Notes under the pieces: model-generated
Seen by the model: only the letters and a program-made list of their open reading frames with translations
What the model was told of the DNA's origin: nothing
Databases searched by the model: none
DNA from: CAVRQM01 sp963822705
GTDB lineage: Bacteria; Pseudomonadota; Alphaproteobacteria; Acetobacterales; Acetobacteraceae
Length of the DNA stretch: 64,000 nucleotides
Reading direction: 5' to 3'
NCBI GenBank assembly: GCA_963822705.1
Contig: CAWGIX010000010.1
Span: forward strand, 434,001 to 498,000
Shown: one piece after another, positions 9,721-19,122 of the stretch
Layout of the letters: every line of letters starts with the position of its first letter
How positions within the stretch are numbered: position 1 is the first letter of the stretch
Program-made: the position numbers and the translations under genes

Positions 9721-11000
9721 ATGACCAACGTGTTGTTCACGAACGTCCGCGTCCTCGATGGCTCGGGCGAGTTCCCGTTCCTGGGCGAGGTGCTGATCGA
9801 GGGCAACCGCATCCGCCATGTCGGGCGCGGTCTGCGCACCGCGGTCAGCGGGCTCCGGGCACACCGTCATCGACGGGCGCGGTGCCACGCTGATGCCCGG
9901 TCTGTGCGACGCGCACGCGCATTTTTCCTGGAACGACCAATGGAACCTGGAGGCGATCCAGCGAATGCCGCCCGAGGAGCACACGCTGCACGCCATGGAT
10001 GTGGCGAAAACATACATCGAGAACGGCTACACGATGGCGGTGGGTGCCGCCGCGGCAAAACCGCGTCTCGATGTGGTGATCCGCAACGCCATCAACGCCG
10101 GCCAGATTCCGGGCCGCGCTACCTCGCCAACGGCCAGGAGATCGCAACACTGGGCGGGCTCGGCGACACCATGCCGCCGCATATCGAGCACGAGGGGCTC
10201 GCGTTCGGCGCCATCGTCTGCGGCGCCGAAGAGATGCGCGCACAAGTCCGCAAGTTCATCAAATACGGCGTGGATCTGATCAAGCTGAACATGAGCGGCG
10301 AGGAGATCGCCGGCGTCCCGGCCACGCACACGCCGATAACCGACGAGGAGGTCGCGGCCGCCACCGACGAGGCGCGCCGGCGGGGCATCCGCGCGTGCGG
10401 CCATGCGCGCTCGGCCGAAAGCGTAAAGATGTGCGTCCGCCACGGCATCCCGATCGTCTACCACGCGAGCTACGCCGACGAAGAAGGGCTCGACATGCTG
10501 GAGGCGAACAGCGACAAGCATTTTGTCGCACCCGGCCTCGCTTGGCTGATCAAGACCAGCCAGACGCCGGCGACTGGGGCATCAAGCCGGGCGGCAAGTT
10601 GGCGTCGGCGTACAAGCACGAACTCGACGTGGCGCTGGCGGCGCTGCAGAAAATGCGCAAGCGTGGTATAAAAATTCTGCCGGGCGGCGACTATGGGTTT
10701 GCCTGGACGCCGCAGGGCACCAACTCCAAAGACTTGCAGTACCTCGTCGACATGGTCGGCATGACGCCCATGGAGGCGCTGGTCGCTGCGACCAAATGGG
10801 GCGGCGAGATCATGGGTTCTGGCCATGAACTGGGACAGATCAAGCCGGGCTATCTCGCCGACATGATTCTGGTCGATGGCGACCCGGTGGCCAACATCCG
10901 CCTGCTGCAGGACAAGGCGCGCATCCTGGCGGTGATGAAGGACGGCGCGTTCTACCGCGAGCCGGATTTGCAGCCGCACCGCCTGCGCTTCGCCGGATAG
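9721..11000 (+). CDS. Metal-dependent amidohydrolase (three frameshifts)
   Basis: An imidazolonepropionase/prolidase-like amidohydrolase. The beta-sandwich start MTNVLFTNVRVLDGSGEF is followed by TVIDGRGATLMPGLCDAHAH (the HxH metal motif), GVDLIKLNMSGE (candidate bridging lysine), ACGHARS and IVYHAS histidines, and LPGGDYGFAWTPQGTN with the final aspartate. The frame breaks at about 9849 (one extra G), 10110 (one G missing) and 10570 (one base missing); corrected, it gives 426 residues. ATG 9721 follows an AGGAAG site. It lies between the hydrolase and livH, 5 bases from the latter, so it is probably a catabolic enzyme for the imported substrate. Confidence 0.82.
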
Positions 11001-11005
11001 CGCGT

Positions 11006-11899
11006 GTGAAACTGTTTCTGCTCGCTTTCCTGAACGGGCTGACGCTGGCGTCGCTCTACTTCATCGTCGCCAGCGGTTTTACGCTGGTCTTTGGCCTGAT
11101 GCGCAACGTCAACCTCGCACACGGGTCCTTGTATCTGCTCGGCGGCTATATCGGTTGGGAGGCGGCGCAGGCGAGCGGCAACTGGTTTTTGGGCGTGGCC
11201 GCGGGGCTCGCGGCAGCGGCCCTGCTCGGCGTCGTGCTGCAACGCCTCATCTTCCAGCGCATGCAGGGCGAGGAACTGCGACAGACGCTGGTGACCATCG
11301 GCATTTCCATCGTCGCCGCCGATCTGATGCTGGCGATCTGGGGCGGCAACGCCTATCAGTTCAGCCCGCCGGACTGGCTGTTCGGTTCCACCGTGCTGCC
11401 GATCGCCGTCGGTCATCGCAGCAACGGAACCGCGGTGTTGCTCCCGTACCCGACCTACCGGCTGATGCTGCTGGCGGTTGCCATCGTCGTGGGCCTGGGC
11501 TTGTGGTTGTTCCTGACGCGCACCCGTTTTGGCGCCATGGTGCGCGCCGGCGTGGACGACCGCGCGATGTTGGCCGCGTCCGGAGTGAACGTGCCGCTGG
11601 TGTTCGCCGCGGTGTTCGCCATCGGCGCCGGTCTGGCGGGTTTCGCCGGCGTGATCGGCGGCACGACCCTGTCGCTCGCACCCGGCGAGGATGCACGCTA
11701 TCTGCTGGCCTCGCTGGTCGTGGTGATCGTGGGCGGCATCGGCTCGATCCCCGGTGCTGCTCTCGGCGCGCTGCTGATCGGGCTCGCCGAGCAGTTCGGC
11801 CTCGCCTATTTCCCGACCTACGGCATCGTGCTCACTTTTGTCATCATGGTGGCCGCTCTCGCCGTGCGCCCGCAGGGCTTGCTGGGCCGCGCCGCATGA
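11006..11899 (+). CDS. livH: Branched-chain-type ABC permease LivH
   Basis: A 297-residue integral membrane permease of the LivH family: GLTLASLYFIVASGFTLVFG and LMRNVNLAHGSLYLLGGYIG at the N-terminus, the conserved segment TRFGAMVRAGVDDRAMLAASG, and the C-terminal IVVGGIGSIPGAALGALLIG. GTG 11006 is the first good start, 5 bases after the amidohydrolase stop. Its TGA overlaps the livM ATG (ATGA). Such transporters carry many substrates besides leucine/isoleucine/valine, including urea, amides and aromatic acids, so the gene name states family only. Confidence 0.9.
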   Translation: MKLFLLAFLNGLTLASLYFIVASGFTLVFGLMRNVNLAHGSLYLLGGYIGWEAAQASGNWFLGVAAGLAAAALLGVVLQRLIFQRMQGEELRQTLVTIGISIVAADLMLAIWGGNAYQFSPPDWLFGSTVLPIAVGHRSNGTAVLLPYPTYRLMLLAVAIVVGLGLWLFLTRTRFGAMVRAGVDDRAMLAASGVNVPLVFAAVFAIGAGLAGFAGVIGGTTLSLAPGEDARYLLASLVVVIVGGIGSIPGAALGALLIGLAEQFGLAYFPTYGIVLTFVIMVAALAVRPQGLLGRAA

Positions 11900-12969
11900 G
11901 CGACGCGCCGTCCGCGCGCATGGTCACCTTGCCGCTCCTGCGCTGGCTGCCTGTCGGCGTGCTGCTGGTCGTCTTCCCCTTGCTCGCAAATCCCTTCTTT
12001 ACCTTGCGCATCGGCGCGGCATCGCTGATCGAGGGCACGATCGCCCTGTCGCTGATGTTCTTGGCCGGTTACGGCGGCATGGTCAGCCTGATGCAACTGA
12101 CCATCGCCGGCATTGCCGGATACATGCTGGCGATGTTCGGCAATCCGGCCACCGCGCACGGCTTTGCGTGGCCCTGGTATGCGGCGGTGCCGATGGCGCT
12201 GTTCATCGCGATCGTGTTCGGCACGCTTGCCGGCACGCTGGCGGTGCGCACGGCCGGCATCCAGACCATCATGATCACGCTCGCGATCGCCGTGGGCACC
12301 TACTACTTCGCCCAGCAGAACTGGAGCATCTTCAACGGGTTCAACGGTTTCGCCCAGGTCTCGCCGCCGCCGGTGTTCGGCGTCGACTGGCGCCGGCCGG
12401 TGCCGTTCTACTATCTGTCCCTCGCCGTTGCCGTCGCGTGCTGGGCCGCGGTACGCTACATGGCAGCAGCACCCTTGGGGCTGGCCTTGCAGGCGGTGCG
12501 CGACAACCCCCGCCGCCTCGCCTCGCTGGGCTTCGCGGTCACCGCGCACCGCATCGCCGCATACGCATTTGCCAGCGTCATCGCAGCCCTCGGCGGCATT
12601 CTGCTGGTCTGGTTCCAGACCCGCATTTCGCCGGGCTCGATCGAGCTGGAGCAGTCGCTCGGCGTGCTGGTCAGCGCCGTGCTGGGCGGACTGTCACGCC
12701 CGATCGGGCCGTTTCTCGGCGCTCTGGTCTATGTGCTGCTGGAGAATTTCGCCATCGACCTGATCGATCCGGAACGGTTCAACACCGTCATCGGACTGGC
12801 TTTCTTGCTGATCGTGCTGTTCTCGCCGGACGGATTGCTCGGCTTGTGGGCACGATTCCGGCAGATCGCCGGCCGCGCCCGCGTCGCGCGCGGCCGTTCG
12901 CTCGCGTTCGCCACCACAACGGCGGCACCCGGAACCGCCGCCACCCAAACCAGGAGGACCATCCAATGA
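11896..12969 (+). CDS. livM: Branched-chain-type ABC permease LivM
   Basis: The second permease subunit, 357 residues. Family features are SLMFLAGYGGMVSLMQLTIAG, AVRTAGIQTIMITLAIAVG, the coupling segment LQAVRDNPRRLASLGF and LVSAVLGGLSRPIGPFLGAL. The C-terminus ends in a basic, alanine/threonine-rich cytoplasmic tail. The start ATG overlaps the livH stop and the stop overlaps the binding-protein ATG by 4 bases, so translation of all three is coupled. Confidence 0.9.
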   Translation: MSDAPSARMVTLPLLRWLPVGVLLVVFPLLANPFFTLRIGAASLIEGTIALSLMFLAGYGGMVSLMQLTIAGIAGYMLAMFGNPATAHGFAWPWYAAVPMALFIAIVFGTLAGTLAVRTAGIQTIMITLAIAVGTYYFAQQNWSIFNGFNGFAQVSPPPVFGVDWRRPVPFYYLSLAVAVACWAAVRYMAAAPLGLALQAVRDNPRRLASLGFAVTAHRIAAYAFASVIAALGGILLVWFQTRISPGSIELEQSLGVLVSAVLGGLSRPIGPFLGALVYVLLENFAIDLIDPERFNTVIGLAFLLIVLFSPDGLLGLWARFRQIAGRARVARGRSLAFATTTAAPGTAATQTRRTIQ

Positions 12970-14205
12970 GACTTGTCCGAACACTGCTGCTCGCCGGCAC
13001 CGCGCTGGTCGCGGCGCACGCCGCCCGCGCGCAGGAGCCGATCAAGATCGGCGGCCTGGCTACGCTTGAAGGCCCGTTCGCGGTGCCCGGCCAGGACGGC
13101 ATGCGCGGCATCCGCATGGCCATTGCCGAAGCAGGCGGTGCCATCGACGGCCACCCCATCGTGCTCGACACCGGCAGCTCGAACGGCGAGCCGGACACCG
13201 CGATCCGCGCCGCGCGCAAGCTGGTCGAACAGGATCACGTGCCGATCCTGATCGGCCCGCTGTCCGGCAGCGAGGGCATCGCCATGCGCGACTACGCGAA
13301 AACCCAGCCGAACACCACGTTTGTCAACGGCAGCTCGGCCGCGTCCGAGACCACGCTGTTCGATCCGGCTCCCAATTTCTTCCGCTTCAACACCGACGGC
13401 GCGCAGTGGATGGCCGGGCTCGGCGACTACGCCTACAAGACCAAAGGCTTTCGCCGCATGGGGGTGGTGGCCGAGGACTACAGCTTTCCCTACACCCAGG
13501 TGCAGGGTTTCATGATCGGCTTCTGCGCCGACGGCGGCCACGTCGTGCAGAAAGCCTGGGCGCCGCTCGGCACGCGCGACTATTCCTCGATCATCGCGGC
13601 CCTGCCCTCGGACCTCGACGCGCTGTACGTGGCGCTGGGCGGATCGGATGCGATCAATTTCCTGCACTCAATACGAACAGGCCGGCGGCGCCGCCCCGCT
13701 GGTCGGCGGCTCGATCACCGTGGACCAGACCGTGCTGGGCGTGAAGGGCAAGCAGCGCACCAGCATCATCGGCACCGCCTCCGCCGGCCCGATCGCCGAT
13801 ACCTGGGATGACCCGCGCTGGACCAAGTTCGTCGCCGACTACAAGAAGATGTTTCCGGACGGCCTGCCCAGCCCCAGCCTGTTCGCGCACGCCTATTACG
13901 TCAACGCCACGGCGGTGATGCGGGCGCTGAAGGAAGTGGGCGCCGATCTTTCGGACAACGGCGTAAAACTCCGCGCCGCGCTGGCGAAGGAGTCGTTCGA
14001 GACCCCGACCGGCCCGGTAAGACTGGACCAGAACCGGCAGGCTATCGCGACCATTTTCGTCACCGAGGTGGTACAGGGCCCGAACGGCAATCTGCTGAAC
14101 AAGGTGGTGCGCGTCATTCCGGACGTGAACCAGACGCTCGGCATGGATCGCGCCGCGTTCATCGCCAAGGGGCCGCCCAGCCGCACCAATCCCGAGTGCC
14201 CCTAG
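12966..14205 (+). CDS. Liv-type ABC substrate-binding protein (one frameshift)
   Basis: A periplasmic leucine-binding-type (Peripla_BP_6) protein with signal peptide MRLVRTLLLAGTALVAAHAARAQ. It shows EPIKIGGLATLEGPFAVPGQ, AIRAARKLVEQDHVPILIGP and DYSSIIAALPSDLDALYVAL, then GKQRTSIIGTASAGPIADTW. An extra C at about 13661-13665 shifts the frame between AINFL and TQYEQ; corrected, it gives 412 residues. The order permease, permease, binding protein, ATPase, ATPase makes this a complete transporter. The ligand cannot be deduced. Confidence 0.88.
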
Positions 14206-14294
14206 GCGCGCCCGTGCGCTTCGCCCCTCACCCCGCAAAGGAAAATCCCTCTCCCTCTGGGAGAGGGTTGGGTGAGGGGCCAGCCCCTAGGCGC
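14198..14294. repeat. Palindromic repeat element bracketed by 12-bp direct repeats
   Basis: Between the binding-protein stop and livG is a nested palindrome. An inner CCTCTCCCTCTGGGAGAGG (14248-14266) sits inside an outer CCCCTCACCC...GGGTGAGGGG (14225-14279). The same 12 bases, GCCCCTAGGCGC, occur exactly at 14198-14209 (spanning the TAG stop) and at 14283-14294. The palindrome type is widespread between proteobacterial genes; the flanking direct repeats look like a target-site duplication. It may form a hairpin that lowers livGF expression relative to the binding protein. Confidence 0.7.
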
Positions 14295-14312
14295 CTGGGC
14301 CACGAGGTCTGA

Positions 14313-15092
14313 ATGGACCGCGCCCAGCGCATCCAGCAGGCGGCCTCCCGCCACGCGCTCGAACTGGAGGGGGTGACCCGCCGGTTCGGCGCGCTGGTGG
14401 CGCTGGCCGACGTGACCTTCGCCGTCGCTCCCGGCGAGCGCCGCGCCGTGCTCGGCTCCAACGGCGCGGGGAAAACCACGCTGTTCAACTGCATCACCGG
14501 CGACTTTCCGCCCACCGCCGGCCGGGTGCGGTTCTTCGGCGACGACATGACGCGGCTGCCGGTGCAGGACCGCATCCGCCGCGGCCTGCGCCGCACCTAT
14601 CAGATCAGCCTGCCGTTTCGCGGCCTCACGGTACGCGACAGCCTGTTCCTGGCGGCGCGCGGCGTGTCGCGAAACCGCTTCTCGGTGATCCGCCCGCGCC
14701 CCGACGATGCCGACATGGAAGCCGCCGAGCGCCTCGCGCACGCGGCGCACCTGGACACGCAACTCGATCGCGTGGTGGGCGAGATGAGCCATGGCGAGCT
14801 GCGCCAACTCGAGATCGGCATGGCCCTCGCCGGCGCGCCGCGGCTGATCCTGTTCGACGAGCCGGCGGCCGGGCTGTCCCCGGCCGAACGGCGCGACCTG
14901 GTCGACATTCTGCGCGCGCTGCCCCCGCACATGGGGTTTATCATCATCGAGCACGACCTGGACGTGGCCCTGCGCGTCGCCGACAGCGTCACCGTGCTGC
15001 ACCAGGGGCGCGTGTTCCGCCACGGCAGTCCCGACGAGATCGAAGCCGATCCGGACGTGCAGCGCATTTATCTCGGCTCCGAGCATGGCTGA
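14313..15092 (+). CDS. livG: Liv-type ABC ATP-binding protein LivG
   Basis: A 259-residue ATPase. Walker A GSNGAGKTT (~residues 49-57), Q-loop RRTYQIS, signature MSHGELRQLEIG, Walker B LILFDEPAAGLSP and H-loop IIEHDLD are all present. The signature has the H-for-G change (LSHGE) usual in LivG. The start at ATG 14313 lies 108 bases after the binding-protein stop, across the palindromic element. Its TGA overlaps the start of the livF fusion gene by 8 bases. Confidence 0.9.
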   Translation: MDRAQRIQQAASRHALELEGVTRRFGALVALADVTFAVAPGERRAVLGSNGAGKTTLFNCITGDFPPTAGRVRFFGDDMTRLPVQDRIRRGLRRTYQISLPFRGLTVRDSLFLAARGVSRNRFSVIRPRPDDADMEAAERLAHAAHLDTQLDRVVGEMSHGELRQLEIGMALAGAPRLILFDEPAAGLSPAERRDLVDILRALPPHMGFIIIEHDLDVALRVADSVTVLHQGRVFRHGSPDEIEADPDVQRIYLGSEHG

Positions 15093-17227
15093 CGCCGCTC
15101 CGGCGCTGGCGGTCGAGGGTCTGCACGTCTTCTACGGCCGCAGCCACGCCCTGCAAGGCGTGTCGCTGCGCATCGAGCATGGCGTGCTAGCGGTGGTCGG
15201 GCGCAACGGCATGGGCAAGACCACGCTGTGCAACGCGATCATGGGCCTGACGCCCAGCGCGGACGGCAGCATCCAGGTCAACGGCGCCCGCGCGCGCGGC
15301 CTGGCACCCGATCGGATCGCGCGGCTTGGCGTCGGCTACGTGCCGCAGGGGCGGCGGATCTGGCGCTCGCTCAGCGTGGACGAGCATCTGCGGCTGGTGG
15401 CGCCGCGCAAGAAAGAGGCGGCCTGGACGGTCGATCGCGTATACGAAACGTTCCCGCGCTTGGCCGAGCGGCGGCGCAACGGCGGCGGCGCGCTGTCCGG
15501 CGGCGAGCAGCAGATGCTCGCGATCGGCCGCGCGCTGCTCGGCAACCCGCGCCTGCTGGTGATGGACGAGCCCACCGAGGGACTGGCGCCGGTGATCGTG
15601 CAGCAGGTCGCGGCATTGCTGCGCCGGCTCGCTGCCGCCGGCGAGTTTTCCGTGCTGTTGATCGAGCAGAACCTTGGCGTCGCCACCGCCGTCGCCGACC
15701 GGGTGGCGATCATGGTCAACGGCCGCATCACCCAGGAGATGGATGCCGCCACGCTCGCCGCCGACGAGGCATTGCAGCAGCGCCTGCTCGGCATGGGGCG
15801 GCAGTTCGAAACTCCGGTCGCCGAGCCCGAAATCGCCGTCGAGGATGCGCCGCGTGTTTTTGCGGTGGTGCGCCCCAGCGGCGACGGCGGCGACGATGCG
15901 CGCGAAACCGTGCTGGCCTATTCCAATTCCGCTCCGGCGCGCCGGAGCGAAGCTCAGCCGGCGGTGCGGCCGGCGCTCGCCGACCCCGCCCAGGCGATGC
16001 CGACGGTGGCCGAAATGACCGGACGGACCGCCTACGTGGTGGGAACGTTCGATACCAAGGCGCGCGAGCTGCAGTTCATCGGCCACCGTCTGCGGGCAGC
16101 CGGCATGCCGGTGACCACCGTGGACCTGTCCACCTCGCAACGTCCGTCGTCGGCCGATGTGACGCCCCCGGAAGTCGCCCGCGCCCATCCGGACGGTCCT
16201 CGTGCCGTGTTCGGGACGGATCGCGGCGCCTGCGTTACCGCCATGGCCGAGGCTTTTGCGCGCTTCATCGCCACGCGCCGCGACGTGGGCGGCATCGTTT
16301 CGGCCGGCGGCTCCGGCGGCACTGCGCTGGCGACGCCTGCCATGCAGCGACTGCCCGTCGGCGATTCCGAAAATCATGGTCAGCACCGTGGCCTCCGGTG
16401 ACGTCGCCCGTTACGTGGGCGCGTCGGATATCTGCATGATGCCGTCGATCACCGACGTGCAGGGCCTCAATCGCATCAGCGAGCAGGTGCTGGGCAACGC
16501 CGCGCACGCGCTGGCCGGCATGATGGCGCACGGAAGGCGGGTGGCAGCCTCCGCCCGCGCGCAAGAAATCAAGCCGGCGCTGGGCCTGTCCATGTTCGGC
16601 GTCACCACGCCCTGCGTGCAGATGGTCCAGCGCGCGCTGGAGGACCGTTACGACTGCCTGGTGTTCCACGCCACCGGCACCGGCGGGCGGTCGCTGGAGA
16701 ACCTGGTCGACAGCGGTCTGCTGGCGGGCGTGATCGATGTGACCACGACCGAAATCGCCGATCTTCTGGTGGGCGGCGTGTTCAGCGCCGGGCCGGATCG
16801 CCTGGCCGCGTTCGCGCGTCGCCGCATTCCGTATGTCGGTTCCGTCGGCGCGCTCGACATGGTGAATTTCGCCGCGCTGGATACCGTGCCGTCCCGGTTC
16901 CGCGCGCGTACGCTGCACGCCCATAACGACAACGTGACGCTTATGCGGACCACGGCAGACGAGTGCGCCGCCGCCGGCCGCTGGATCGCCGAGCGGCTGA
17001 ACCGCATGCAGGGGCGGGTGCGCTTTCTCATTCCCGAGCGCGGCGTTTCGGCTCTGGACGCGCCGGGCCAGCCGTTCCACGATCCCGCCGCCGACCGGGC
17101 GCTGTTCGATGCATTGGTGGTGGGCGTGCGGCAGAACGCCGACCGGAAACTTGTGCGCCTGCCGCTGCACATCAACGATCCCGCCTTCGCCGCCGCCCTC
17201 GCCGACAGCTTCTTGCAGATCGCATAG
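15085..17227 (+). CDS. LivF ATPase fused to UPF0261 (Tm-1-like) domain (one frameshift)
   Basis: Residues 1-235 are a LivF ATPase: Walker A GRNGMGKTT, signature LSGGEQQML, Walker B LLVMDEPTEGLAP and H-loop LIEQN. A linker of about 75 residues rich in Ala/Pro/Glu follows. From about residue 313 comes a UPF0261/Tm-1-like ATP-binding protein: TAYVVGTFDTKARELQFI, VGGIVSAGGSGGTALATPAM, MMPSITDVQGLNRISEQVL, VFHATGTGGRSLE and LPLHINDPAFAAAL. One extra G at about 16363 interrupts the second domain (PVG/IPKIMVST); corrected, it gives 713 residues. UPF0261 proteins are usually separate ~400-residue enzymes of unknown reaction. Fusion to the transporter ATPase ties that activity to uptake. Confidence 0.85.
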
Positions 17228-17235
17228 GGTTTCGC

Positions 17236-18936
17236 ATGTCCGCCTCCGCGCTTGGCACGCTGATCGTGGTGCTCCTGATCCTCGCCGCCGCGGTGGCGGG
17301 TATCGTCTACCTGCTGCAATGGCTGTATCGCCGCAGCAGCAAGGAAACCAGTTTCGTCCGCACCGGTTTCGGTGGCCAGACGGTGGTGATCGGCGGCGGT
17401 GCCCTGGTGCTGCCGATCGTGCACGAGATCACGCCGGTCAACATGCGCACCCTGCGGCTGGAGGTGCGGCGCGGGCGGGAAGCAGCCCTGATCACGAAAA
17501 ACCGGATGCGCGTCGACGTGGTGGCCGAGTTCTACGTCCGCGTCGCCCCCCGCCCGGACGCGGTCGCGGCCGCGGCGCAGACGCTGGGCCGGCGCACCAC
17601 CGAGCCGGAGGCCCTGAAAGACTTGGTGGAAGGCAAGTTCGTCGACGCGCTGCGCAGCATCGCCGCCGAGCTGACCATGGAGGAAATGCACGAGCGTCGC
17701 GGCGAATACGTCAAGCGCGTGCGCGACGCGGTGGCCGAGGGTTTGGCGCTGAACGGCCTGGAGCTCGAGGCGGTGTCGCTGACCAGTCTGGATCAGACGC
17801 CGATGGAGTATTTCAATCCGTCCAACGCTTTTGACGCCGAGGGTCTCACCCAGCTGACCGAGCAGATCGAGCGCCGCCGCAAGGCGCGCAACGATATCGA
17901 GCAGGACACGCTGATCCAGATTCGCAACAAGAACCTGCAAACCGAGAAACTGCAACTCGACCTCGACCGCGACGCGGAATATGCGCGGCTCGCGCAGGAA
18001 CGCGAGCTGGAGGTGCGCCGCGCCCAGCAGCGCGCCGAGCTGGCGCGCGAGCGGGCGGAGCGCGACCGTGAGGCCGAGGAAAGCCAGATGCACGCACGCG
18101 AAGCGGTGGAGTTGGCGCGCATCGCGCAGGAGCGGTCGCTCGACGTGGAGCGTATCGCCCGCGAGCAGCAGGTGCAGACTTTGGAGATCGAACGGCGCCG
18201 GGCCTTGGAAATTGCCGAGCAGGAACGTGCCATTGCGGTGGCCGGGCGCTCGCAGGCGCAGAGCGAGGCACAAGCCGCCGCCGAGCGCGCCCGCGCGCTG
18301 GCCGTCACCGAGGAGGAACGGGTGTTCACGGCGCGCGATATCGAAACGGCGGAGCGGCGCAGGCAGGTCGAGTTGATCGCCGCCGGCCAGCAGGCAGAGC
18401 GCAACGCGCTGATGGTGCGCAGCGCCGCCGAAGCGGAGCGCGCGGCGGCGGCCGACCGCGCGGAGGCGTCGCGCATCGCCGTCGAGAGCGAGGCGGAGGC
18501 CGAGAAAATCCGCGCGCTCGCCGCCCGGCTGCGTCACGAAGTCGAGGCCGAGGGCACGCGGCTGCTGAACGAGGCGCAAAACGTGCTCTCGCCGGAAAGC
18601 CGTGCCTCGAACGCGCGCCTGCGCCTGATCGACCGGCTGGAAGGCATCGTGCGCGAGAGCGTGCGCCCGCTGGAGCACATCGACAGCATCAAGATCCTGC
18701 AGGTCGATGGTTTGGCGGGACGCGGCGGCAGCGAAATGATGCAGCAAGGCGGTGGGGGGATTTCCGACAGCGTGGTGAATTCCGCCCTGCGCTATCGCGC
18801 CCAGGCGCCGCTGATCGACAGTTTGCTGCGCGAGATCGGCGTTGACCCGGCGACGGTGGCGGGACTGGGCGGCGCCGGTTTGGCCGCGGGTGCCGCCCTG
18901 ACCCAGTTGGCGCCGGAGAAGCGCGCCGCGGAGTAG
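17236..18936 (+). CDS. Flotillin-like SPFH/band-7 membrane protein
   Basis: A 566-residue protein with one N-terminal membrane helix (~residues 6-29), an SPFH domain (~35-210: FVRTGFGGQTVVIGGGALVL, RMRVDVVAEFYVRV, LEGKF-like VEGKFVDALRSIAAELTMEE), then a long Glu/Arg/Ala-rich coiled coil (~215-480) and a flotillin/YqiK-type tail. These proteins organise membrane microdomains. ATG 17236 lies 8 bases after the LivF-UPF0261 stop, so it may be the last gene of that operon. No NfeD-like partner, the usual companion of bacterial flotillins, is visible nearby. Confidence 0.87.
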   Translation: MSASALGTLIVVLLILAAAVAGIVYLLQWLYRRSSKETSFVRTGFGGQTVVIGGGALVLPIVHEITPVNMRTLRLEVRRGREAALITKNRMRVDVVAEFYVRVAPRPDAVAAAAQTLGRRTTEPEALKDLVEGKFVDALRSIAAELTMEEMHERRGEYVKRVRDAVAEGLALNGLELEAVSLTSLDQTPMEYFNPSNAFDAEGLTQLTEQIERRRKARNDIEQDTLIQIRNKNLQTEKLQLDLDRDAEYARLAQERELEVRRAQQRAELARERAERDREAEESQMHAREAVELARIAQERSLDVERIAREQQVQTLEIERRRALEIAEQERAIAVAGRSQAQSEAQAAAERARALAVTEEERVFTARDIETAERRRQVELIAAGQQAERNALMVRSAAEAERAAAADRAEASRIAVESEAEAEKIRALAARLRHEVEAEGTRLLNEAQNVLSPESRASNARLRLIDRLEGIVRESVRPLEHIDSIKILQVDGLAGRGGSEMMQQGGGGISDSVVNSALRYRAQAPLIDSLLREIGVDPATVAGLGGAGLAAGAALTQLAPEKRAAE

Positions 18937-19030
18937 GCGATGCTCTGGGTCGTCGACCCCGACCCGTGAGCCGGTCACGACGAGCGGGGCCCACTACGGC
19001 TGATCCGAAAACGGCCGGTACCATCGCCAA

Positions 19031-19087
19031 GTCTGGGATAAAACGCCAGGTCTGGGATAAAACGCCAGGTCTGGGATAAAATTCCGA
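19031..19087. repeat. Three 19-bp tandem repeats
   Basis: GTCTGGGATAAAACGCCAG occurs exactly at 19031-19049 and 19050-19068, and a third copy from 19069 matches for its first 13 bases before diverging. The array lies between the flotillin-like gene and the proline-rich gene, about 35 bases ahead of the latter's GTG. It could be a tandem protein-binding site or replication slippage. Confidence 0.75.
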
Positions 19088-19122
19088 TTGACATCGGCGG
19101 TCTTATGTTCTAGTTTTGTTCC

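Noticed and set aside
11838..13811. A long plus-strand frame covering livM and the binding protein
   Set aside because: Only its part after 12966 is real coding sequence. The first ~375 codons are an out-of-frame shadow of livM.
16648..18978. A 776-codon open frame on the minus strand
   Set aside because: It is antisense to the UPF0261 and flotillin-like genes. The predicted protein is a low-complexity mirror of the SPFH coiled coil, with no start signal.
19031..19087. A CRISPR array
   Set aside because: The 19-bp units are directly adjacent with no spacers between, and no cas genes are present.
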